Under the pieces are notes generated by a model. That model did no database searches. It was given only the letters and a program-made list of their open reading frames with translations, and was not told the origin of the DNA. Position numbers and translations under genes: made by a program. Source: Coenobita brevimanus (taxonomy: Eukaryota > Arthropoda > Malacostraca > Decapoda > Coenobitidae). Taken from it: 64,000 bases of DNA. The DNA lies in assembly GCA_032717465.1 (NCBI GenBank), contig CM064670.1:17447623-17511622 (forward strand), given 5' to 3'. Of the stretch, positions 10,196 to 21,721 are shown piece by piece (position 1 is the stretch's first letter; every line of letters starts with the position of its first letter).

Positions 10196-10570
10196 GGTGA
10201 TGCTAGAGGGGCTAGTCCCGCCATGGACTGGAGTGGAGGTGTTGACGGGACGGTTATCGTATGCGTTTTCCACCGAGAGTCCTTTCACTTTACATGATTC
10301 TTCTAAGACTAGAGCAGTACCATTCTTCAATTCACTCTTCATGGTGACTTCCATACATGAATTAGGAGGTATAACTACATCACTGATGAGATGTGCGGGG
10401 AATAATGTTGGGAGTTTACTGTCACCACAGTCCATGGGCAATGGGGATGGGGGGATGGGGGGTGGGAGAGATGGTATGAGTGCATGTGTACCCTCGTCAT
10501 ACGGAATCATTCTGCTAAGATGTTTGATCGTTTCAGCTCCCTTCAATTGTTTACCATTGTTGGGTGACAA
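10196..10570 (-). pseudogene. E2: pre-RT pol segment
   Basis: Minus-strand ORF containing VVIPPNSCMEVTMKSELKNG, a pattern typical of the segment between protease and reverse transcriptase in Gypsy-type Pol (an I-P-P-x-S strand and following beta strands). It lies directly downstream of the E2 protease. The ORF then runs into the GC-rich block and loses similarity to Pol. Confidence 0.45.
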
Positions 10571-10603
10571 TTCTGGTGAAATTTCCTCTGTGAATTTGTT
10601 ATC

Positions 10604-10954
10604 CTATTGCATCAAATTTATGTGTGGGAGTAATGTTATATTCTCTTTCCTCATAGTTCTCAAACCCAATAACATGTCAGCTCCTATTGCTAAACTCTCT
10701 ACTGTATAGAAATTAGCGAGGATTGGTCTCATAGTCTCTGTAAAACTGATGACTAACTGTATCGTGCCCTTTATGGATATTTGTTTGCCATCTACAGCAT
10801 ACAAGTCTAAACCAGATTCCTCCATGAAGGTTACTTTCTTCCTATTTTTTAAAATCCTCTTTAATTCCTCTTGTCTTACTAAATTCAATGGAAAGCCTGA
10901 ATCCAAGAATAATGAAATCATTTGAGCTTCAAAGGAAGCGGACAAAAGATACAC
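10604..10954 (-). pseudogene. E2: retropepsin-like aspartic protease
   Basis: Minus-strand ORF with ISLFLDSGFPLNLVRQEEL near its start and ADMLLGLRTMRKENI near its end. In retropepsins the catalytic D-S/T-G is followed by hydrophobic strands and a late ILG-type motif; LDSG and LLGL fit. The protein would cleave Gag-Pol. The frame is open for 117 codons, but the flanking Gag and Pol are broken. Confidence 0.55.
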
Positions 10955-11106
10955 TTGTTTCCGAGTATGGTTCCTATGTGCACTCTAGGCTTGTTTATCT
11001 GTACGTATGGTCGTTTTCTGTGGTGGCATGCCCTTTCCCCGACTTAAAAACAGATACTAACCTTTCAACTGTTTTGCTATGTGACGGCCAGTGTCCTGTG
11101 TTGTCA

Positions 11107-11460
11107 TCAAAATGGTTGTATCCCTTTTTCTTTATCTCTGTCTTCCCTAAGTTTAATGTAACATTCAGATTTCGTGTGACCAGGATTCACACAATAATTA
11201 CATAGAGTGGACCTATCTCCCATATGTAGCCCATGAGATGACTTTCCATATTTTGGTTTTTCTGTGGCACAGTTTCTGCTTGGACTACGTACAGACTTTT
11301 GAGGCTGTCTGTGACCTGGTGTTTGCGATCGCTGCCTCAATGTCAGCTGTTGTTTGGATTGTCTGTTCTCGGGTTGCGATGGTTTTTTATCGTTGTACTT
11401 GCCGTTGATGGCAGGAGAAAGATAAAGATGAATCTGGGGTTTGACTGCCGTTTTTCTCTC
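11107..11460 (-). pseudogene. E2: gag C-terminus with CCHC zinc knuckle
   Basis: Minus strand, with a CCHC knuckle CNYCVNPGHTKSEC preceded by NRQSKQQLTLRQRSQTPGHR. The matching E1 block at 2830-3060 has almost the same residues, proving a shared family. The nucleocapsid knuckle binds element RNA. Similarity ends near 11460, so gag is truncated at its N-terminal side. Confidence 0.6.
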
Positions 11461-11800
11461 CAGAGGGAGTGTCTCACAATAGCAGTACTGAGGTGAGAGC
11501 GGTTTTATGCTTGCTCACTCCGCACGCTCCTTCCTGCCTCTCCTCATTGTCTCTCTTCTCTCTTCTAACCCCTTCTGCCCTGTCTTTCCCATTTCCCCTG
11601 TATATGATGTGTGGAACTTTCCCAAGCCTGTGAAATTTCCATTAGGCGTCACACTGTGCTGTGTGTTAAATTCCTAAGCAGAGTGAGCATTTGTGTTTTC
11701 TCTAGATCTCTCGCTTAAGCACGATTTTCTTCTAATCTCTATATTACGTATATACATTACTAGCTATTATATAGTGTGTCATGATATATTAGTGTCGTGA
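11461..11800. other. No gene seen
   Basis: AT-rich sequence between E2 and the next LINE. No ORF or repeat that I can support. Confidence 0.4.
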
Positions 11801-14258
11801 CAGTAGCATATGCACTGTGTGACGAGAGAGAGAAAGACCGGTTTTGGGATGAGCTGGTTGAAGCAGTGGGAGAAAATGCCCAGGAACTATAAAGTGATCG
11901 TAATGGGCGATATGAATGGAAGAGTAACGACTGGTCCTGAGGATAAGTAATGAGTTGTAATGGAGTTCCAAGAGAAAATGATAATGGGAAGCGACTGAAG
12001 GATATGTGTCAGGAAAAGAGGTTGTGCGTTTGTAACTCGTATTTCAAACACAAAGATGCACATAAATATACATGGTATTGAGGGAAGGGGGATCGTGTTG
12101 AAAGGAGCCTGAATGATTACGTGCTCGTAGGGAGGTCGATGCTGGGAAAGGTTGCTGATACGAGGGCCGTGAGAGGACGATGTGGAGGTCTGTCAGATCA
12201 TATGACTGTGGTATGGAAGATCAAGCTGAGAAGAGTGAGGGGGACCAAGACAGAGGAGGAGCAACCAGGGAGAAAGACTGAAATTCGAGAAGCTGAGGAT
12301 CACAGACATAGCAGATGAATACAGGACCAAAGTATGGGAGGAGTTAGAATCAGTGAATTGGAATGAAATGGATTTGGACAGTCAGTGGAATGCATATAGG
12401 GATTGCTTAGTTAGAAATGCTAAAGCGGTGTGTGGTGTGGCAGTAGTAACAACAAAGAAGAAAGGTACTGCATGGTGGGATGATGAGGTTAAGAGAGCAG
12501 TGGAGGAAAGGAGGAAGAAGTGGCTAAAGTGGTTACAGGATAAGGGTTCAATTGAAATATTAACTTAATATATTGTGAGAAGGAAGCACATAAAGAGACT
12601 AGTGAAGAGGAAAAAGGAGGTAAATGATGATCTAGGAAGAAAAAAAAGAGTGCAAACTACCCTGAAAATAGGATGCTACTCTGGAAAGAGATGCGGAAAT
12701 GTAGAGGTGAAAGTGGAAAGAAATGTGATGGTGTGAAGGATGTAGGTGGTGGATTACTAACCCATGAGGATGAAGTAAGGACCAGATGGAAAGAATATTT
12801 TGAAAGCCTGATGCATGGGAATAGAGAGAGCAGAGCGGCTGTAAACATGATTGGTTTGGGGGATGTGCAGAGAAGGAATGCAGTGCCAGGAGACGTGACA
12901 CTCGCACAGGTGAAGAGTGCTGTGAAGCTGTTAAGAAAATGGGAAAGCAGCTGGGGTTGATGAGGTGTATACAGAGATGATTAAGTGTAGTGGTGAGAGC
13001 GGAATTACGTGCTTGTTGGAGAAATGTAAGAAGGCATGGATGAGTGAAACTGTGCCAGCAGAGTGGAAAAATGCTGTGATTGTACCCCTGTACAAAAATA
13101 AAGGTGAGAGAAGTGAGTGCAAGAAGTTTATTGATTGTGATAGGGAAGGTATATTGAAGTATTTTTACAGAGAATGTAAGAGAGATATCAGAAGTCCTGG
13201 TGAGTGATGAACAGGGTGGCTTTGGGAGCGGCAGAGGATGTGTGGATCAAATATTTGCAGTGAGACAGAGGGCGGAGACGGCTTGTGAGAAGGATCATAA
13301 GGTGTTTATGGCATTCATGGATCTGGAAAAAGCATATGACAAAGTGGACAGAAAAGGATCGTGAAAAGTTTTGCGCATGGACGGTGTAGATGGTAAGCTG
13401 CTAGGTGCCATCAAGAGTTTTTATGACGGTAGTGAAGCATGTTTAAGGGTTAATTGGCATCTAAGTGAATGGTTCACGATCGGTGTGATATCCCCATGGT
13501 CGTTCAGTATATATATATATATAGATGGGGTGATGAGAGAAGTAAAAACACGAGTAATGGTGAGGGGGATAGCGTTGATAACGAATCGTGGTAGATGGAA
13601 TATATCAAATTTGTTATATGCTGATGATGCAGTACTACTTGCAAATACCGGACAAGAGCTTGGTAGGCTTGTACAAAGTTTTGCTGATGTCTGTGAGCGT
13701 CGTGCCTTGAGAGTAAATGTAGAAAAGAGTAAAGTGATGGTTACTGAGAGAGACGGTGACTCCCAGTGCGATGTTGCAGTGAATGGACAGAGACTGGAAT
13801 TGGTGAGAGTTCACATACCTGGGTACAGTGCTAGAAAAGAGGAAATTGTGCGAAAAAGGAAGGAAAGTAGCTGGTGCAATGAAGGCCTTGATAAGAAATA
13901 AAGGCTTGAGTGTTGCAGCTGCACGTGGCTTACATGAAGGAGTGCTAGTCCCAACTGTAACATATGATGTGAGACTACAGTGTGGAATGAAAATGAAATG
14001 TCGAGTGAGAGCAGTGAAGATGGGACTGCTGAGGAATGTATGTGGAATACAGACAGTGGATAGGATACACAGTAATGTGACTCGTGAAAGATGTGGAGTG
14101 AGGAAGTCGGTGGACACCATAATCGAAGAGAGTGTACTGAGATGGTATGGTCATGTGGAGAATGGATGCGTGGCCCATTGGATTGGGCAAATTTGGGCTG
14201 TCTGGACATTGCTACTCCTCACCCTACCCTAGGGTGAGAAAGGAGGTCCAGATGATGA
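11800..14258 (+). pseudogene. RTE-like LINE, copy A, heavily decayed
   Basis: Pieces in several frames follow RTE-type ORF2 order. Endonuclease: KVIVMGDMNGRV near 11900. Linker: 12353-12568, AWWDDEVKRAVEERRKKW. Reverse transcriptase: PAEWKNAVIVPLYKNKG near 13060, FMAFMDLEKAYDKVDRK across a frame change near 13320, LLYADDAVLLANTGQEL near 13610. C-terminal domain: 13828-14232, ending [11 protein letters not shown]. It is 5'-truncated, with stops and frameshifts throughout. The 3' end runs into (GAT)n and then CA/TA repeats. LINE proteins nick the target and reverse-transcribe in place. Clade is tentative; copies B and C are relatives. Confidence 0.75.
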
Positions 14259-14263
14259 TGATG

Positions 14264-14460
<197 letters not shown>

Positions 14461-14668
14461 CACTTGGCTATGAGTGAGTTAAAAAAATGCTTATGATGAC
14501 ACGCCTCAACCATCTGTTTCAATCATAAGGTTAGAATAAACGTAAGGTCCATGTTCCTTAAAAATTACTATTTCTTGGGGCATTTTATATAGTCAGAACC
14601 TCTCTATATAAGGAAATTCAGTTCCCTCAATATGGTAAGTGAAAATTTAGCCACATACATTATTCATA

Positions 14669-15133
14669 ATGTATTCAGAAAGTGTGAGAGAATGGGAGTA
14701 TGGATGGGGTATATGTGCAGGAGTAGGTGAGAATGAGAGGGCAAAGGAAGGAGTATGTATAGTTGTGAGTAAAAGATGGAAGAAGAGCATAAGACAGTAT
14801 GGATCAGTTGGGTTAAGGATTGTGTGGGTAAAGTTGAAAGTTGGAATACAAATGTGGGCGATTGTGTGTGTGTATGCGCCAACGCAAGATCGTGCTAGCA
14901 GAGTGAGAGAAGAGGTCTGGACAAATGTGGAAGAATGCATGGAAAAGTTTGGAAGGAATGAGAGAGTGTTTTTGATCGGTGATATGAATGGTAAAGTAGG
15001 GAATGTGAAGGTGGATGGAATAGTTGGTGAGTGGGGTGTGCCTGCTGAGATAGATGAGAATGGCAGTGCGTTAGTGGACATTTGTGCTGGGAGGGGGTTG
15101 GTGATAGCCAATACCCTCGTCAGGATAAAATGA
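14669..15133 (+). pseudogene. Copy B: AP-like endonuclease, part 1
   Basis: Exonuclease-endonuclease-phosphatase fold fragment: EGVCIVVSKRWKKS, AIVCVYAPTQD and VFLIGDMNGKVG are the usual strands, and the GDMN Asp/Asn are catalytic in the family. The N-terminal motif is lost by 5' truncation. A frame change near 15120 moves the rest into the next ORF. Confidence 0.75.
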
Positions 15134-15849
15134 TCCACAGGTATACATGGCGAGTGATGAGAAGGGTGGGTGGTGAACTGAATGAAAGGAAGGCAATGAT
15201 TGATTATCTGTGTGTGGATGAAAGGATGCGAAGATGTGTAATGGATGCAAGAGCTTATAGAGGTTGGGGGAGTGGACTTTCTGGCCACTACTTGGTGATG
15301 GCCAGAATTAGAATCCAAGTAAGATGGAGGAATAGAAGAAGGGAAAGACGAGAGGAAGGAGTAGTTGCAAGGAGAGTGGAAAGGTTACAAGAGGATGAGA
15401 AAAAGGCAGAGTATAAGAGAGAAGTGGAGGAACGATTGGGGAAATATGAATTGGAGCAGATGAGGGACGTGGAAGGTGTGTGCAGGATATTTACAGAAGA
15501 AATATGTGCAGCATGTGATGTGGTGTGTGGGAGGAAGAGAAGACGGAGGGGGGTGCAAGGAACAGCGTGGTGGACTGAAGAGGTGAGACAGGCTGTGACA
15601 CAAAAGAAGAAAGCATACAATGAATGGATGAGAAATAGGGGCGTGGAAGAAGTTGAGAGGCGGAAGAGAGAGTTATATGCAGAAAGAAAGAGAGAGGTGA
15701 AAAGATTAGTAAGAGAGAGTAAAAAGAGAGTGGATGAGGAATTTGGAAGGAATTTGAGTGTAAAGTGGAGGGAGTGTAAGAAAATGTTCTGGAAAGAGGT
15801 GAAGAAAGTAAGACAGGGTGGAAGTGAGGTTAGCAGGGGTGAAAGATAA
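15082..15849 (+). pseudogene. Copy B: endonuclease end and linker
   Basis: Starts in the endonuclease (KMIHRYTWRVMRRV, AMIDYLCVDERMRR, GLSGHYLVMARI; an SGH at the position of the usual SDH). It continues into a long basic helical linker (15300-15840) typical of RTE-type ORF2 between endonuclease and reverse transcriptase. The Asp-to-Gly change in SDH would probably inactivate the nuclease. Ends at a stop before the RT frame. Confidence 0.7.
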
Positions 15850-16018
15850 AAATGGTAGATTACTAGTGGAGAAGGGAGAAAAAGTGAGCAGATGGAGAGA
15901 ACACTTTAAGGAATTGTTGAACATACAGGATGGAAGTAATGCGAGTATAAGTGGCTGGGGAATGGCTGGGAGAAGGAGGGAGGTGAGATGACAGGAAGAA
16001 ATCAGTAGGATAGAAGTT

Positions 16019-16975
16019 GTGGAAGCAATGAAGAAAGTTAAATTGGGGAAAGCCCCAGGAATTGATGGAGTGTGTGGTGAAATGCTGAAGCATGGGGGAG
16101 AGATAGTAGTAGAATGGATGTGGAAGATGTGCAGATTGGCCTGGGAGGAAGGTAGAGTCCCGGAGGATTGGAAGTCAGGTATAATTATTCCCTTGTACAA
16201 AGGAAAAGGGGAAAAAGAAGTGTGTGGTAATCATAGGGGCATTTGTCTTCTTAGTATAATAGGAAAAGTGTATGGTAGGATACTTATTGACAGAGTTAGA
16301 GAAAGAACAGAGGAATTAGTTGGAGAAGAACAGGGAGGCTTTAGGAAGGGAAGAGGTTGTGTAGATCAGATATTCATTCTTAGATCTTTAGTGGAAAAGT
16401 TTCTAGAGAAGGGAAAGAAGTTGTATGCGGCTTTCATGGATTTTGAGAAAGCATATGACAGTGTGGATAGACAAGGATTGTGGAAAGTATTAAGAATATA
16501 TGGAGTAGATGGGAAGTTGTTGAATGCTGTGAAGAGTATGTATGATGGTGCTAAGGCTGCAGTTGGTGTGGATGGTGAACTAAGTGAATTTTTCTCTTTG
16601 AAGGTTGGGTTGAAACAGGGATGTGTCATGTCTCCATGGTTGTTCAATCTGTACATGGATGGGGTAATAAAAGAGGTACAAGGTAGGGTAGTGGATGTTG
16701 GAGTGGCCCTGGTGAGAGAGGATAGTGTTTGGAAACTCCCTGTACTGTTGTTTGCAGATGATACTGTGTTGTTGAGTGAAGACGAAGGGGAGCTGCAAGG
16801 CTTGGTGGATGAGTTTGGGAGAGTGTGTAAGAAACGGAATGTAAAGGTGAATGTAGGGAAGAGTAAAGTGATGGTCTTTGAGAGAGGTGAAGTCAGTGAA
16901 TGTACAGCGAGGTTGGATGGTGAGGAATTGGAAAATGTGAGTACGTTTAAGTACTTGGGTAGTGTAATGAGTTAG
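16019..16975 (+). pseudogene. Copy B: reverse transcriptase core
   Basis: 318 codons with the RT series in order: KLGKAPGIDGVCGEMLKHGG, IIIPLYKGKG, NHRGICLLSIIGKVYGRIL, EEQGGFRKGRGCVDQIF, AAFMDFEKAYDSVDRQGLW (catalytic Asp), LKQGCVMSPWLFNLYMDGV, and LLFADDTVLL (catalytic Asp pair). The RT core looks intact but is cut off from the endonuclease by a broken stretch at 15850-16018 and from the C-terminus by a stop at about 16973. Confidence 0.85.
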
Positions 16976-16976
16976 G

Positions 16977-17531
16977 ATGGAGGTTTGGAGGGGTGAAGTG
17001 CTTGAAAGGGTACAGCAGGGAAGAAAGATTGCTGGCTCTTTGAAAGTAGTGATAAGAAACAGGGAAGTGAGCATGGAAGTGAAAAAGTTACTACGTGACA
17101 GTATTGTGATACCAACTCGAACGTATGGAAGTGAAGCTTGGACTTTGGTGGAAGGACACAAGTCAAGAGTGAGAGCAGTGGAAATGAGTTATTTAAGAGG
17201 AGCCTGTGGAGTCACATGGAGAGACAGGCTGACGAATGAGGATATAAAGGAGCGTTGTGGTGTTGATGTGGATGTGATAAGAAGCGTTATGAGGAACACA
17301 CTGAGGTGGTTTGGCCATGTGGAGAGGATGGAGGGTGAAAGACTGACGAAGAGAGTGTATGTGAGTGAGGTGGAGGGGGGAAGAGGGAGGGGGAGGCCGA
17401 GGATGAGATGGAGGGTTGGGGTGGAGAGGTATATGAGAGAGGGTGGTGTGAGTTGGGAGCAGGACAGTGAAATGGCGGGGGACAGGGCGACTTGGAGACG
17501 ATTTGTTTGTGGCCACCCCAAACGGGATTGA
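16977..17531 (+). pseudogene. Copy B: LINE C-terminal domain
   Basis: Continuation in another frame: PTRTYGSEAWTLVEGHKSRV, YLRGACGVTWRDR, NTLRWFGHVERM, and an Arg/Gly-rich GRGRGRPRMRW before the end. This is the usual tail of RTE-type ORF2. It stops about 30 bp before the GATA tail. Confidence 0.8.
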
Positions 17532-17739
17532 GGCGTCTGGCAATAGATGGATAGATAGATTATTCATAATGTGGTTCAAATGATAAAATGCATTTTATTT
17601 TCCTTAGGGATTCAGTGTTGTCCTTTACTTTTTTGTTTCCCACTACGTACATTGGCTTCATAGCCTGTTCCCTGACGCCCAGCCTTTGTCCTACGTACTT
17701 CACCTCCACATGTCACCACTTCGGCGCTAACAATCACCT

Positions 17740-17960
17740 TGCATATTGAATACATGCTAGGTCTGTCTCTGGTTTGTTGGTATTAACAGGGGTGTTTTTA
17801 AGGCATATCGGCGGGTAATTTGGTAGATCAGTAAAGTCTGCTGTGATGAAATTCAGATCCTTAAATTGTTCCCTGAAATCAGGAAATTGAACCCAGGTCC
17901 AACTGGATTGCAGGCCACCTCTCATTCGACTCTGCCATTGCCTCCCACAAACCACTTGAC
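17740..17960 (-). mobile_element. Possible tRNA-derived SINE fragment
   Basis: On the minus strand GGTTTGTGGGAGGCAATGGC is followed by GGGTTCAATTTCC, resembling pol III A- and B-box spacing. No second copy in the window and no target duplication seen. Low confidence. Confidence 0.25.
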
Positions 17961-18126
17961 TGCGATTATATGGTGCTGGAGAGGGATGCCTTTATGTGGT
18001 GGCTGTGATATAACCGAGCTGCTCCACTGCCCGGTTATACAAACGTCCCTCAACCCCCATCCTATCCCCGGGAAGGAGGATGGTAGACTGCAGGAGGAGG
18101 GAAACCTGTCAGTAGTTCATCGGCAT

Positions 18127-18178
18127 CAGGCAACAACAACAACAACTAATAAAAATAATAATAATAATAATAATAATA

Positions 18179-18252
<74 letters not shown>

Positions 18253-18415
18253 GATAATAATAACTACAATTGTATTAGTAGTAATAATAGCAGTCGTAGT
18301 ACTGCTACTACGAGTAGTAGTAGTAACAATAGCACTACTACTACTACTACTACTAGTAGTAGTACTACTACTACTGCTATTATTACTACTACGGCTGCTG
18401 CTCCGATGACGTAAT
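18127..18415. repeat. CAA, AAT/ATT and CTA trinucleotide repeats
   Basis: (CAA)n, then (AAT)n switching at about 18180 to (ATT)n, making a self-complementary array, then imperfect CTA/AGT repeats from about 18280. Confidence 0.9.
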
Positions 18416-19043
18416 GTATTTTGTTCCTGCTGCTGTCATAATCTCGTATTTAGCCTAAAGAGACTTTTCGGCCCGGAGGACTTGATGTGGCCTTCATTAA
18501 TTCATTCAGTAGGAGAGGCCTTTCATACTGTAAGGTGAATAACATCAAGAAGTAACAAAAATCACAATGAAAAAAATCACTGGACTCGCGTGGTATTCCA
18601 GACTCTGTGTATCTCCAGCTTGAGTTGCTTTATCTTATGACCCACCTCTGATAAGTAAAATGTCTTCTTCTACCCTCCCCCCCCCACCCGAATTGTAACA
18701 ACCACCCATTCGTCCCCCTCGAATAATGATGATGATCTACCCACCCCTTCTCCGACAGCGCTCCCTCCCCGTCCCACGAAACAATAACCTCCCATTTACC
18801 CCAGTTGCGGCAGTCTCTCACTCATCCCCATTCCCATTGCAAAAACATGCCAGTCATCCCCCTCTCCAGCACCGGCTACCTCCCATTTATTCCGCCCCAC
18901 TCTCCCTCCGTTCTCCACACTTAAGAGATAAGGAGTGCCACGGCATAATGTAAGAAATCAATGCAGACCAGCTCAAAGTTTTACTCAGTGGCTGCAGAGT
19001 ACTGTATGACCTGAAGGAAATCGTCTTTTATAACCTGGAACAA
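18416..19043. other. No gene seen
   Basis: Mixed sequence with a C-rich patch at 18665-18920. No ORF or domain that I can support. Confidence 0.4.
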
Positions 19044-20542
19044 GTCAACTTGTACCTTTCCTTCTTGCTGGAAGTTTGCTCTCATTCAGCCTGTCCCAAA
19101 GAAGGGTGACCACTCCCAACCCTCTAACTATCGTCCAATTGCTTTAACGCCCTGTATTTCAAAAGTTTTCGAGTCGATTCTCAATAGAAAAATTTTAAGG
19201 CATCTTTCCTATCACAACCTTCTTTCCGATCGTCAGTATGGGTTCCGTCAGGGACGCTCCACTGGCGATCTTCTCACCTACCTTTCAGACTCCTGGTCAT
19301 CCTCCTTTCGGGACTTTGGCGAAAGCTTTGCCATTGCACTTGGCATCTCAAAGGCTTTCGATCGAGTCTGGCATAAATCTTTAATTTCCAAACTGCCCTC
19401 CTACGGTTTCTATCCTTCTATCTGTGCCTTCATCGCTAGCTTCCTTTCTGGTCGTTCTATAGCCGCTGTTGTAGACGGCCATCGTTCTTCTCCTAGATCT
19501 ATCAACAGTGGTGTTCCTCAGGGCTCTATCCTATCACCAACTCTCTTCCTTTTATTCATCAATGATCTTCTAAGCTGTACATCTAACCCTATCCACTCAT
19601 ACGCTCATGACTCCATCCTTCACCTTTCCATTCAGTTCCCGCAACGCCCATCTCAACAGTTGCTTCAACAAACAAGGGATGAGGCTATGGCACACCTAAT
19701 GTCTGACTTAGCTCGTATCTCTGACTGGGTTAAAAATAATCTTGTTGTTTGTAATGCAACTAAGACTCAGTTCTTACACCTATCAACCCGACAAAATCTT
19801 CCACAGGTATACCCATTAATGTTTAATAATATTCAGCTTAATCCTGCATCATCCTTGAACATGCCTGGGGTTTCATTTACTCGGGACTTATCTTGGAAAG
19901 ATCATATTACATCTCTTGTAAAATCTGCTTCCAAGAGATTGGGTGTGCTAAGCCGACTCTGCTCTTTCTTTACCCCTGCACAAATGTTGACTCTATACAG
20001 GGGTTTTATCCGCCCCTATGTAGAGTACAACTCTCATGTGTGGGGAGGCTCCCCACATACAGCCCTTCTCAATAGGGTGGAGTCAAAGGCTTTTCGTCTC
20101 ATTAACTCCCCTCCTCTTACTGACTCCCTTCAACCTCTGTCTCTTCGCCGCACTGTTGCATCTTTATCTCTTTTCTATCGCTACTTTAATGGTCACTGCT
20201 CCTCTGAACTGTCTGCTTGCATTCCTCCACCTCTACGACGGGCGTGTAGCACCCGTCTGGCAGCAAACTCTCATCCCTTTTCTGTCCAACTCTCTAATGC
20301 AAGAGTTAACCGTTACTCCCAGTCTTTCATTTATGCAACAGGTCAGCTCTGGAACTGTCTCCCTCTGTCTGTATTTCCTGCTGCCTATGATCTCCAGTCT
20401 TTCAAACGCAGTGTGTCCAGGCATCTGAAAATGATCGGATCTTGAATTTGGCTCTCTATTGTATTTTGTTTTTCTCTTTGAGGGAACTGTTACTGCGGGC
20501 TCATGGCCTTTGGTTCCTTCTTACTCGTGTAAAAAAAAAAAA
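19044..20542 (+). pseudogene. Jockey-like LINE, copy 1, 5'-truncated RT
   Basis: Begins abruptly inside the RT domain relative to the copies at 23128 and 49602, and ends in a poly(A) run (20531-20542). One frame is open from about 19045 to 20445 with no stop: [60 protein letters not shown], then a C-terminal domain. Two catalytic positions are changed: copies 2 and 3 have ALDISKAF where this has ALGISKAF, and YADDS where this has YAHDS. The enzyme would be dead although the frame is open. It was probably inserted as a truncated copy. Confidence 0.85.
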
Positions 20543-21721
20543 GTTGTTCATTCTTGGTCCAAACTTTAACCATGGTACTTTTGTTCTTTCTTTTTACAAT
20601 TTGATAGCGCATGTTTCTCCTGAACTTGTTTATCATTTGTCATTAACTGTTGTACCAAAGCCAAACGGCCACGTAAAGATCAAGAAGGTAGGGAGCCAGA
20701 GGTATAGGTTTACAATAGTGATTAGGATAACGCACAAAATTATAGGCTTTGGTCCAATCAGTTGTGACGTCACAAGATGACGTCTGAAATGCGTTGGCTA
20801 TAGTTAGAGCAAACAATTATGATATTTCCAGGCCAGATATCAGTCGTATCGATAGACAATTCACTGAGGTCTATAATCAAGGTGGCATAAGAGGCTTCGC
20901 GGCACCTCCTGAACAGGACCCTCTTTTAAGTCTTTATATTAAACCTAGTTCCATTGCAGCACCCAAGACACCAACGCAGTAGTTTAGTGTTCCCGTATGT
21001 AATTTCATTGTAAACAAACGTGACGCAAAGTAAGAGTAGAAAATGAGGTGCAGAACAGCGTAAAACACATCCAGATCGACCTTGAGTGACAGCAGAAGCC
21101 AGAGGTGAGCGTGTGTAGCGGTGGTGGCAGGGGTGGGGTACGAGGCTGGTATGTTGAGAGTCAAAGCGGAACTTGCATTCTTGTGTTCCGCTGCAGTCCG
21201 GGAAAAAAAAAAAAAAAAAAAACGTGCTAGTTCCTTCTCCAATCGATATTGCGGCCTACACCTAATGGCATCATGAAGGTGAAACTGCTCTCTATTTGTT
21301 CCTAATTATATAAGACAGCATGGACAGCTTCTGAAATATGGACTTTTTAAAGGTAAGCGAAAATTAACAAATATCTCTGGACGGCATTATCTCCTGATGG
21401 CAGTATCCACCTCAAAATAACCTGGAAATGGAGGCTTAATGAAAAACATGAATGGTCTGCGTAGTCTTATGCATTTTTTTTTTTTTACATAATGTTTTGA
21501 GGATATAAACTGTCCTCGAGCAGTGGACATATTCAGCAACGCATCAGCACTGGCTTGAGTTGGGGATGTGTTCACACCGAGGCCAGAAATAGACTGACAC
21601 TTGTATTCCAAGTTAATCTGGAGATTTCATACTATCATTTTCATTGTGATCTATGTAGCCCAATACAGCTCAATATTATCATGTATAATATTACTGTCAA
21701 ATGCCAATTTTAAAGTGATAT
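20543..21721. other. No gene seen
   Basis: Short ORFs only, none with a recognisable domain. An A-run at about 21201-21220 and a T-run near 21475 may mark old retroposed ends. Confidence 0.35.

Larger units (their letters stand above)
14659..17572 (+). mobile_element. RTE-like LINE, copy B, with 14-bp target duplication
   Basis: ATTATTCATAATGT occurs at 14659-14672 and again at 17559-17572, exactly flanking the LINE. The 3' end is a short (GATA)n tail, as in RTE elements, rather than poly(A). The 5' end lies inside the endonuclease domain, so the copy is 5'-truncated. Four coding pieces follow in different frames. Confidence 0.85.

Noticed and set aside
20794..20982. 62-codon ORF as a host exon
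   Set aside because: No domain and no convincing splice context; left as unannotated sequence.
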